Assembly (NCBI GenBank): GCA_027943335.1
Contig: BSBK01001162.1
Location: 186,001-250,000, forward strand
Reading direction: 5' to 3'
DNA length: 64,000 bases
DNA from: Chamaecyparis obtusa
Taxonomy: Eukaryota; Streptophyta; Pinopsida; Cupressales; Cupressaceae
Shown: positions 46,620 through 57,189 of the stretch, piece by piece
Layout: each line of letters opens with the position of its first letter
Numbering within the stretch: position 1 is the stretch's first letter
Notes under the pieces: model-generated
What the model saw: the letters and a program-made list of their open reading frames with translations, nothing else
The model's database searches: none
Told to the model about the DNA's origin: nothing
Translations under genes and position numbers: made by a program

Positions 46620-48766
46620 TCAATCGTCTACATAGATGACAAGAAGAATGATGTTACTACCAAAGCTCTTGACAAAAAGTTGGGATTTGAAGGACTTCTT
46701 TAAAAGTCCTATGCTTCCAAATACTTGTCAATCTTGATGGACCACGCCCTAGGGGTCTATTTTAGGCCATAACGAGCCTTCACTAGTCTGCACACTTGGT
46801 GCTCTTTACTTGGAACCTTGAAACCTTGAGCCTATGCCATGTATATGTTCTCCAAATCATGATTGAGGAAGGCACTCTTCATGTCCATTTGATGAACTTT
46901 CGGGCCAAATTGTGCTCCAATGACTAGAACTAGCCGAGTGGTGCTCATCCTTGCTGTAGGGAAAAAGTTCTCCTTTTAGTAAATGCCTTCTCTCTGTGAG
47001 CATTGAGAACCCTTTAGCCACCAACTCGAGCTTTGTATTGATCAAGAGTTCCATCGGCTTTATATGTCACTTTGTAGACCCATTTGTAGCCAATGGGTTT
47101 CTTCCTTGGAAGATTTGATCGATGCTAAGTGTTACTCTTCAAAAGTCTATGATTCTTTGATTCCACAACCTTTTCCCATTCAGGTTTACTACCTCTTGCA
47201 TCTGAATAATCCTGGGGCTCATAAAAATTCTGAATGTTAGCCATAAGAGAAAAATTGATAGTATTCTGCTCGCTCTTGCCCCTGGATGATCTACCCTCAA
47301 CAAGATCATTATCCTGATCATTACTGGTGAGCTTTTCCCACCATTGAGGCCAAAGAGTAGATCCATCTTGTTTCAAATTAGGATGACCACAATGACTTGG
47401 GCTGCCTAGAATGAAATCATCTAGATGGTGATCCAAGTTTTCCTAAGGGAAATCTATTGGTATAGGGTCGTGCCTAGGAGATTCCACAAGTTTGGAATCA
47501 TTAGAATCCCTCGCTTTAGGTGGAGCCAATGGAAGATTAACACCCAAATCCTTAGCATATAGAGTTTGATCTTTAGGAATCTCAATGGGAAGAGAGTTGA
47601 AAGGGCCCCCTTCATCAAAAACAATATCCCTATTGAATGTGAGATGATTAGTGTCCACATCTATCAGGCAATAGGCTTTATGATTGTCACCGTAGCTTGT
47701 AAGCATCAAATTCTAGCTTTTGGAATCTAGTTTGGTCCTTTTTACATTTGGAATCCAAACATATGCTATCGAACCAAATCCTTGGGATGGCTGATTTGTG
47801 GTTTCCTCCCAGACCATGCTTACTCTATGATCATCTTCTTGATGGCATTTGTGGGTGACCATTTAAGAAGGTACACTACAGTATACATTGCCTTAGCCCC
47901 AAAATTCTTAGGAACGTTTCTGTGCTCCAACATAGATTAGGCCAATTTCGTAAGTGTACAATTTCTCTTCTCAACAATACCATTTTGCTGAGGGGTATAG
48001 GGTATGGTAAGATGATGCTTAATATCGTGTTTAGCACATAAGTTGGTGAATTTGTTGGAAGAAAATTCAACCCTATTATCTAACCTAAGAGTTATGCTCT
48101 AACATCTTGACTCCTTTTTAGCTAATGCTTTAAACTTTTGGAATTCATTAAATACTTTTGATTTTGCCTTTGAGAAAAACATCTACATTTTCCTACTGAA
48201 ATCATCATCAAACACAAGAAAATACCTGGCACTAGTGACCAATGTAGTATTCATTGGTCAAAAAACATCCACATGAACCATTTGCAGGACCTTGGATGCT
48301 CTCCAAGCTTGTCTGTTTGAGAATGGAGTTCAATGCTGCTTCATTGCTTGGCAACCTCCACACACATTGTGTCTTGTTGAATCTTTGGTATGCCTTCTAC
48401 CAAATTTTCTCAAGCCAACTGAGAGAGGCATGATAGGTTGAGATGCCAGTATTGCTGATGCCAAAGAGTACTGACAGATGAACTCTTCACAGCTATTGCA
48501 TGCTTCTGAGACTCTCTAGTATCAACTAGCTTATACAATCTATGATCGTTGAGCCCAACTACAATTGTCTTATTGGACTCTTTGTCAACAATGTGGCACT
48601 TATGTGGACTCAAGATGACATCTAACTTCAGATAGTGTCATATAATCTGACTCACACAGAGAAAATTGAGCTCCATGCTCAGAACATTGCCCTTGTTGAC
48701 AACTATATACTCTTCATCACCATCAAGGATCACTGAATTGGGATAAGCCATGTGCTTTGTGGACCA

Positions 48767-49119
48767 TGTTGACTTGGTGGTCAGCACCTCCTTGGAGATT
48801 CGTGACATGGCTTAACCGCCTCCCATGGATCGGGTTAAATCTGGCATTTGTATCAGGCATTGATAGTTCGAGCTTTTGGTGCAATGGCAAACGATTCCAA
48901 CAATTGGTATCAGAGCCTTGGGTCACGGGTTCGAGTCTCCCTTCAGTGGGTGCTGAAGGCTCAGTCGATGCTGAGGGGGAGATTGTTGACTTGGTGGTCA
49001 GCACCTCCTTGGAGATTCGTGACATGGCTTAACCGCCTCCCGTGGATCGGGTTAAATCTGGCATTTGTATCGGGCATTGATAGTTCGAGCTTTTGGTGCA
49101 ATGGCAAATGATTCCAACA
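48767..49119 (+). mobile_element. 353-bp TRIM (terminal-repeat retrotransposon in miniature)
   Basis: Two 136-bp LTRs (48767-48902 and 48984-49119), starting TGTTGACTTGG and ending ATTCCAACA, differ at only about three positions. The 81-bp interior has TGGTATCAGAGCC (48905-48917), the initiator-Met primer site, a ggttcgagtc motif, and a polypurine tract ctgagggggaga just before the second LTR. Perfect duplications GACCA flank it (48762-48766 and 49120-49124). It disrupts the protease region of Copia A'. No coding capacity. Confidence 0.95.
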
Positions 49120-50270
49120 GACCAATCTCTCTTGTGTGTGAAATGGTCAGAAGCTCCAAAACCAATGTTCAACGTAGAAGATTTGACATGATTTGCTTGT
49201 CTTTTGGCCATAAATGCATAAAAGGTAGACTCCTGCTTAGTATGCTTTGCAACATGGGCCTTTTGTTGAGATCCTTCTTGGTTGGTTTTCTAATCAGCCA
49301 ACCACCTTTTGTAGTGTTTTTTCATGTGTCCAAGCTTACCATGATAATGACATGTGATATTCTTCTTGGAACCCTCCTCAGATTTTCCTTGTTCCTTTTT
49401 CTTAGAAGATTTGCCTTTACCTTTGTCTTTGGCAAGTAAAAGCTTGTTCCACAGTGGCTGTCTCGCTACTGCTCCCAAACTGCTTTGTCTTGCTGCAAAA
49501 TTTTGTTGCACAGGTTATCAAACCTCAAGTCAACATTGGTGGATTTAATCTTGATAGTTTCGATGAACTGCTCATAAGATCATGGTAAGCTTTTCGATGT
49601 GATAACCACCATATCCTCTTCTTCCATCTTGCGACCAATGGCCTCTAGTTATTTGCGAATGTCATTGATTTTCATGAGATGATCTTGCAAAGACATCTTG
49701 TCATCCATCATAATCGAGAACAACGTATTCTTAAGGAAGAATGCTCTGCCCTCGTCTAATGTTTTGTGCAGATTCTTTAGGTGGTGTTCATGTTTCTACA
49801 ATAGTCTAGCCAGATGGCACTTCTCGAAGCATCTCACCAGTGATAGACAATTTGAGCAACATAAATGGTTCGCGGTTATGTTGCTCACATGCTGTGGGAC
49901 GAGAAAATTAATCTAGAACAATATGATCTAGGCACCGGTACTCAAAAATTGTGAGTATTTTCTGTTTCTAGGTATTGTAATTTTTGCCATTAAATCAGTG
50001 GTTACCTTCCAACATGATTAGAAGGAAATAGGGACAACTCAAACAAAAAAGCTAAAATTTTACCAAATAAAAATCTGATATTTTTATGGTAAAATAAAGC
50101 CAGAATTTTTATAAAAAATCAACCAAAAAACTTTGTGCAATAGTTGTATTGTAATTATTCACAATCTTTCTTTGATACCATTAAATGCTAAGCTAGGAAA
50201 TGATGCAGATAATAGGTATTATAATAAGGAGAGGAATACTCTTTATATAGATTCTTACAATGTAATGTCC

Positions 50271-52278
50271 CTAGTATTTCTGAAACATTTCCTTAAGAAT
50301 GAACCTGCAAGAAAGATGTTAGCAACAACAGTATGGACAAATAAATATGAATAAATAACTAATCAATTAACTATCTACCCCAACTGCTAACCCCTTCTAA
50401 AGGAAGTCTACCAGGTTGGGCTCATAACCTTAATAAGGACCCTTGTGTTCCTTTGATTAGATCTTGCCGTCGTCCTCTGGAGCACATCCTTTGGGACTTC
50501 CTGAGCAAAGTCTGCCAGGTCGGACTCATGACCTTATAAGGATCTTTTATAGTCCTCGGCCCAATCTTGCTGTCATCCACTGGAGTGCATCACTCAGGGT
50601 TTATAGGCTGACTATTGGTCCATTCCTCTTCTTGGAAGAGGTTTTCTCTATCCAAGGCTTAGTACATATGCATATGTGGGTCATCAGTGTACACTGGCTT
50701 AGTGGAGGTCTTAATCCCCCTTGAGAGTTCTTTTCACATTACTTTAATAATTACTTTGAAAAGAAAATTACTTGGTCAATAGTATCATTAATGAATTATC
50801 ATTTATAAATCTGAAATGAAATCATAATAGTATTTATGAATTATTATTTATAAATCTTAAATGAAATTATCCTCTTTATATCATATAAGTTTTGGATGAT
50901 TAACCTGGATATATATATATATATATATCCAAATTATATTATCCATATATTAAATCTGAATCATATCCATTCAAGATATATAATAGATATTCAAATATAT
51001 ACTTCATATCTATCTAACTAACTGTATAAATATATATATTTCAGATATACATTTGATATTTATATAATTCTTACGTAACTCAGAAATATATTCTATATAT
51101 ATGTGATTCAATATTATTAATATATATTTCTGATCGATTACTACTTATATATATATATTTATACATATATAAATATATACTATACTCATCATATAACAAA
51201 TATAATATCCCATTGTTAATATTATGTTTACATAGAAATGAATAATGATGAAAAGAAGCACTAAATACATATATACCTATATCACTGTTTTATTTATATA
51301 TATATATATTCTGATTTCCATATTATCAATATTTATAGTTATAGATCCCTTATTTCCAATCATATTCTGTAAATCAGTATTGATTTGTAATTAATTTACA
51401 TTATACCAAATATGCTATGCTGTCAGACAATGCCTGCCAGTACTGAATTATTTTACACTATCCTTCCGTCTATCTTATAATCCATACGATATATATATTT
51501 TATCTCCTATCCTCCCTCCTGTGATCTATGATTCAATCCCCATTAAATATATTATGGGATCGATGGACTGCGTCTCTTGGAGGAATGGATATATTCTCCT
51601 TAGATCGCATCCCTTCAATTTATACAAATTGGCTTGAATTTAATCGCACCTTTTGATATATTAAGTATATTATCTAACAGATCGTAAATGATTGGTCTAA
51701 GTATTGGTTTATATTACTTGCTGACTTGTCAGCTCTGTAATAAACTGCTCAAATCATACGATTGGTGGCATTTTGTAGACTTATCAATTTGGTCTTTGAA
51801 CGCCTTTGTTCATATCGTTGGGAGATGTAACAGATTATGATTGATAGGTAATTATTTTGTGTTTTATTAATAAAATGATATATTTGTTGTGAAATAGTTT
51901 ATATTTATTAACACAAATATATATTTACTTTAATGGATATTTATTGTGTAGATATAAGTAATATTATTAATCTTGATTATTATTTGATTAATATTATTTA
52001 TTATTTAGAATTATATTATAATTTATTTGTTTATTTATTTATTTTATTTATTACTTATCTATTCATAGAGTACTATTATTATTTCAATAATGTTTTAATA
52101 ATGGACAATTATATTAAGATTATTATATTTATAATAATGACAATCTTTGTTTGTCATTTAATCTATGGGTTTGTATAATAATATTTAATTCAACTATTAT
52201 ATTACGTATTTTATAAAGTATTTCTTTTATGATTTAATTAAATTATTTATTATCAAACTCTAGGATGGGGACATCACA
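50271..52278. mobile_element. insertion E2, TGTAATGTCCC-terminated, in the A' LTR
   Basis: Begins TGTAATGTCCCT and ends GGGGACATCACA, with perfect duplications TACAA (50266-50270 and 52279-52283). 2008 bp; the LTR sequence of A' resumes on both sides. The interior has an imperfect 102-bp duplication (50406 and 50508), an (AT)n run near 50910-50930 and long AT-rich parts. No gene. Probably a solo LTR. Confidence 0.75.
50406..50610. repeat. imperfect 102-bp tandem duplication inside E2
   Basis: gtctaccaggttgggctcat at 50406 recurs as gtctgccaggtcggactcat at 50508, and the following text (accttaataagga, atcttgccgtc, ctggagcacatc) recurs with similar spacing. Confidence 0.7.
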
Positions 52279-52396
52279 TACAAGGAGATCCATATGGAAA
52301 CAACCGAGAACTGAAACAAAGAAAGGAAACTTACTAAAAGGATACTAAATGATTTAAGTGACCATTTTAGCTAAATATAGAAATATTACTTTAATA

Positions 52397-52960
52397 TCCA
52401 TCCATAAGAGTAGAGGTACCAATCCTATTCCAAGTCTACCTCATGTCTCAATCGATGTTTGTCTCATGTTCTCCATTACCAAACTCACCTTAAAGTATTA
52501 TTTGCCAAGTGGGGTCAACGGGGGACCAACAAAAGCTTCATCTCTAAACATTTGTTTGAAGAAGAATACACCACATGAGTTGAAGTGGCATGGGCATAGA
52601 AAAACTGTCAATGGAAACTTTTCTGCATTAAATTGTTGCATATAAAACAAACATTCAACTGTTTTTGACCTCTCACTGGCACTAGTGTTTCTCTTTCCTC
52701 TTGCAGAAATATCATAATTAACACTAGCAAATATGGATGGCATAGGCATAGCTATGCAGATTGTACCTTTATTTGTGGACACACATTAATCCCATGTCTA
52801 GTAATGCCCAAGAGATGAGAATATTACTTGGCGTAGCTCCTAAAATTTGTCTTGCAAATATGACACAATCACACTTTACCTCATAAGTTTTTCTCTGTCT
52901 TTGTCTAGGGTTATCACAAATTGGAGTAGAGGTTTTTGGGAGTTAAAAGGACACTTTGCA
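52397..52960 (-). pseudogene. hAT transposase pseudogene, BED finger and N-terminal core
   Basis: On the minus strand about 52880-52755, C-H-I-C-K-T-N-F is followed by S-H-L-L-G-I-T-R-H-G-I-N-V-C-P, a complete BED-type finger (Cys2, His, Cys) interrupted by two stops. Next, about 52600-52500, V-F-F-F-K-Q-M-F and V-G-P-P-L-T-P match the start of the plant hAT DUF659 core. The reading breaks at 52396, where Copia A' is inserted, and continues at 44814. Confidence 0.65.
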
Positions 52961-55346
52961 GAACTATTTAAAATGGGCTAAGGGCCCTGAAATGAGTTTT
53001 TTGGTTGTTCTCCACCCATAACACTCTTACACCTTGATGAACGCCTAGCCAATGTTGTAATAACCACGCTCAATTTTTATTTTTATTTGAAAATATGGAT
53101 TATTAGCTTCCAACTGAAATGAAAACATAACACTTTCCTTTCTAGTTTTTGTCACCTAGATCTTGGGTAGGGAAAGGTGAGAGTATACAATTTTCCAAAA
53201 TGCAACTAAGTTGAAATCAACTGCTGGAATGAAAGCATCAAGTGGCAAGCTACACAAACCATATGTTCCACGAGAGTTACAAAGACACATTCATTTCTGT
53301 GGGAAAGCTTATGGGCACAACTACTCTTAAGTGGGAAAACTTATTTAAAATGAAAGTAAATAACAATTGGGGCACATCCACTAAGAGTGGGAAAAAACAT
53401 ACAACTGAAAGTAAATAGCAAGCTCCTTCTACTTGTCCAGTAGTGGGTGATTACAAAAACAACTTGTTGAGTGGGACAACTATAAATAATAACCAAAATA
53501 TATTCATTGGTAGTATTACCTTCTAGTGTTATAATCTAAGTGTATGGAAATAATGAATTTGGTGGAATGACCATCTAAAAGCACCACATCATCAGTCCAA
53601 GAGCAATATTTATGATCAAATGTGAAGTGGGTTAGCTGCTAATATAGAAACTAGTAAAACAGTGGCATATAACAACTCCAAGTCAACTCCAAATAGCATG
53701 AACAAACACGAAACTGGAAACTACTATAAATTAACTTGTGAGAATGTTGGACAATATGCTGATATAGGCCTAAAATGTTTCTTTCCTTGCTGGAAACAAC
53801 TTTTGAGCAGGCCTGATATAATTTTGCAGCACTGGATATGCACCAACCAGCTTATGTATTATTCACAAATTCCAAAAAAATGATGAAGTGCACCTTAGTG
53901 TTTAATCAGCATCCACAAGCCTTGACACCGACTATCAAGCAAGAAAAAACGTACGAGAATGGAAGAGGGAGGCCCCTTTTACTCATCTAGGGATAAGTGT
54001 GGTTGGGAGCCTACAAAAAAACGTTAAAATAATTATTGATTGATTTTGTGTGTTTATAAAAAAATCAATTGTTTTTCCATGAGGACAATTAGGGACATCT
54101 AGCCATCCCCACATTTTAGGGATAGCAAGGACAATTTTTTTTTGTTTTTTATTTTTATTTATTTATTTTTGAGATGGTTGGGGGATGTCTCTATAAGGCA
54201 TCCTCAAGATATTCCTGTTATAGGTACAAAGCAAATAATCTTAGGGACACATCCATGGGGAACATAGAGAGAAGTTTCTAAAATATAGTGGTACGTGGGA
54301 GATGACTTGATCAAAACCTGTGAGCTATTAATTTTTAACCCTACTTGTACAATAGATATATATTTTGAATATAGGTAAGTGCTAAAAATATTCCTCACTA
54401 TCTTTAGCATGAGGCATTTGAAGTTTGAATCCCATCAATGTCTTTTAATTTCAAATTCTTTTAAAAGGATGCACTTTCAGTTGAATTGGACATCCTGTTG
54501 TTTTGTGGGATTTACAAATATGCTTGAAAACTTTGATTGTACTCTTGGACGCATTTATGCTACTTCCGACAAATAGAGCATAAATATGTCAAAAAGGAGG
54601 TAGGAAAATTTCTCAAACTTGAGCTAGGTTTTTTCTTAGAGATGGTAATTTGTAAGAGAAGCATTAGCTCATTTTTTACATAATTAAGCATAAAAGTCCA
54701 CATTTTGAACCTAGGAAGGGATCTAGTGTTGATGAACTCATTATCAAGGGCTTCCTAGATAATTTCTGATCTTTTGGATCTTGTGAGTGATGCCCTTATG
54801 AGGGTTATGAGACAACTTCATGGAGCATTGTGGATGTAGTTGAAAATGCATGGTTGTCCAATCATTCGAGATATTTGTATTGGGGAGTTGGAATTTAGGA
54901 ACTTGGGAATTTAACTCAAAAGCTACAACTTAATAAGGGTTACAATGTAGCTTGATGGAGTTCTAGTTGGTTGAAGAATTATTCTCAAACATAAGATTTT
55001 GATGAATATGTTATTCTGTTTGGTTTTGGTGTAATGAGGTCGGGAATGTTGGAATATTACACCTTAATATAGTAATTATCTAACCTAATTATTATCCTCA
55101 ATTTTAGCTCACTCAAATCATGGGATAACCTTTACGAAACGTGATTATTTTGTAGCCCATGTCCCCTAAGCACGTGAGGCAATTCCTAATTGCTCTGATG
55201 CGTAGTCCGATAACTCGAAAAGTCGTTCGATCAGATCCCCTTTCTGCCTTGTTTTTGGCAAAAGTTAGTTTTCCAAGAGTCAGTCATTTTCTAACTCATG
55301 CAATTTCCGAGGTTTGTAGCACCCTTGCAAATGTTCTTCATTGCAT
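52961..55346. other. unassigned intron sequence with one G1-like patch
   Basis: No convincing gene. The stretch 54060-54260 (gagggacaattagggacatc, ccatccccacattttaggg, gggggatgtctc) resembles the ends of the G1-type element in base content and wording, but no boundaries can be set. Short frames here are unsupported. Confidence 0.35.
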
Positions 55347-55709
55347 GTTGTAGTTGAGGTTTTAAAATCCAAACTACATGCCAACACCCACATTGCATTT
55401 GATCCCAATGCAAATCGGGTTTTAAACTTGGATTTGCATCGCCCTTCATCTTGCTGCAGCCAATATGTTGATCAGAGAATTTTCTCAGAATAACATCTCC
55501 TACATTCACTTTGTTGTTCGGAGTTTAAACTTCGAATAACCACCCCTTCGTGATTGGTCACCAGACACACATCAGGTTTGAAACTCTGATATACATCATC
55601 CCTCTCAAATAACCAAAATGCAAATCGGGTTTTGAAACTTGATTTGTATAACACTTCGCACATCGCAAACCAAGGTGCACATCATTTTTTGTCTTGATTT
55701 GCACTGTTT
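55347..55709. repeat. array of small hairpins with shared centre and varying stems, left part
   Basis: Seven dyads spaced about 40-65 bp apart, centred near 55363, 55425, 55491, 55528, 55583, 55634 and 55690. Most share a centre like ggttttaaact. The stems differ but each is self-complementary: tgtagtt/aactaca, atgcaaatc/gatttgcat (9 of 9), atgtt/aacat with gaga/tctc, ttcg/cgaa around agtttaaact, atcag/ctgat, caaatc/gatttg, gtgca/tgcac. Linkers share cac-ttc-catc wording. The array continues after the Copia at 63903. Confidence 0.75.
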
Positions 55710-57128
55710 TGTTGGCATTAAGAGATGGTAACTGGTAAGCCTGCTACCGGTACAAGTATTGTCATTGTTTGGCAAAAGAGAATAGAGATTTGTCGTCTCT
55801 TGAAAGTCTAAAGATCTAAGGAGATCTGTATGAAAAGAGGCTGGTTTGGCAACTGGTGACACTATGCAAGAAAGAAAAGACTATAAGCAAAAGCAACCGG
55901 TCACTACGGAAAGTCTCAACAACCGAATTATGTATACAGTCAAGGAAAGGAGGATTCAACTGTCAACCAAGGACCGGGATATAAACTGGTGTCAACAACA
56001 CAACCGAGGATATTGTGCAACCGGTAAGCAAAGGAAGGAACAGTGACAGGTTAAAGCTCTTACCTGTTCAAAACATAAGGATCTCAACCGATCAAGAAAA
56101 GACTTCAGTATGATGCGATGAACCGGGGAAGTCATAGTCAACTATCTGTTTCAACCAACTCTTTGACTGGGATTTACTGCACTAAATCCGGAAGACTTTG
56201 AGTTAACATGGTGATTGGTTTGAGGCGTGTTGGAAGGTTTTAAAGCCGAAATCTGTGGCTTTAAAACAAGGAGTTATCTCTTGTGAAGGAAAGATGCTTG
56301 ACACGCATCTATTGTTTTCTTCATAAAGCAGATAAAGCAAGAGCATGCATCGGTTGTTTCCTCAATCAACTAATACTCCACTGAGTGATGTATTTGAAAG
56401 GGATATGAAGTTAGGTCATGCATGAGAGGTGCAATTGGGGCAAGAACTCTATATATTCTTCTTGTTGAGAATATGAGTTGCTTTCATTCTGCCGAAAAAA
56501 AGAGTGAACCTGTACGCTTAAAGAAGCTAGGGTAAATAGTAAAGAGAAGAAGAAAGAGAAGAGTGTGCAGAGAAGCACAACAGTAGAGGAGAAACACACC
56601 TGCGGCGACTGGTGATGCTTCTCAGTTGAGCACAAACAAAGATCTTATCAGGCTATGCATAGCCATGTGTAAAAGGTCATTCTTTCAATTGTTTTCTAGC
56701 AATTACAATAGTTAAATCCCAATATTTGGGTGGACTCTAACAGGTTCCTTGTATCAAATCCTTTAACTGGGTGACATCTTGTAAGGTGTTTTAAGTCCCT
56801 AAAGAGACAAGCACTAATCGGCCTTATTGTAACAAATCCCTTAACCGGGTCGCATCTTACAGTGCGTTGTAATCCTTTAACCGAGAAGGCTCCTAACAAG
56901 GTGTACTCCAGAAGACTGCAGAATTTGTGAGGTCTCCTCACACCGTGGTTTTCACCCTAAATGGGTTTCCACATGATAAATCTAGTGTCACTGTGTGATT
57001 GTTTGCTTGATGTTATTTTATACCTAAATTTGTTTGGCTTACAGTTATAAGTATACTTCAGATTTAAAGAGAAAAGTTTTAAAGGTGTTGATTCACCCCT
57101 CCCCTCTCAGCACAAGTTGGGACTGTCA
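55710..57128 (+). repeat. 5' LTR of the 8.2-kb Copia
   Basis: 1419 bp, TG...CA. Differs from the 3' LTR mainly by C/T and G/A changes (for example aactggtaag against aaccggtaag). It lacks the transposon found in the 3' LTR and so shows the empty site ctctatatattc near 56449. Confidence 0.95.
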
Positions 57129-57130
57129 AT

Positions 57131-57143
57131 TGGTATCAGGGCC
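57131..57143 (+). promoter_or_regulatory. primer-binding site for initiator Met-tRNA
   Basis: TGGTATCAGGGCC follows the LTR end by two bases; one base differs from the usual TGGTATCAGAGCC. Reverse transcription would start here. Confidence 0.9.
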
Positions 57144-57189
57144 TTGGTTTATTTTCTTTACTGCTTAATTGCATAAAGAAAAAGTCAAG

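Larger units (their letters stand above)
45030..49990 (-). pseudogene. gag-pol of Copia A', broken
   Basis: Minus-strand order: a gag end with a damaged knuckle (C-H-Y-H-G-K-L-G-H-M, second Cys lost) near 49400; protease region G-A-S-D-H-F-T near 49150 with the catalytic D-S changed to G-F; pre-integrase (W-H-Q-Q-Y-W-H-L-N) near 48450; integrase pieces 47900-48100; the linker and C-terminal integrase region 47130-47710; reverse transcriptase 45600-47050 with Y-V-D-D cut by an insertion at 46619/45968; and RNase H down to about 45060 (K-K-Q-Q-F-V-A-L). Every domain has stops or shifts. Confidence 0.8.
44815..52396 (-). mobile_element. Copia retrotransposon A', decayed, with three insertions
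   Basis: The left LTR is 44815-45012; the right LTR is 50181-50270 plus 52284-52396, split by E2. The primer site (minus TGGTATCA) is at 50180-50173. Outer flanks accat (44810-44814) and tccat (52397-52401) differ at one base. It carries a full but broken gag-pol on the minus strand and inserted into the Trp-Thr-Asp motif of a hAT transposase. LTRs start TATTA on the minus strand, related to A1 and A2, making this the likely autonomous relative of those families. Insertions inside: 45968-46619, the TRIM at 48767-49119, and E2. Confidence 0.85.

Noticed and set aside
48905..48950. tRNA-like text (TGGTATCAGAGCC and ggttcgagtc)
   Set aside because: It cannot fold as a full tRNA. Position between two LTRs shows it is a primer-binding site region of a TRIM.
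55846..56046. Frame of 66 codons repeated at 61779-62051
   Set aside because: Both lie at the same place in the two LTRs of the 8.2-kb Copia and are non-coding LTR sequence.
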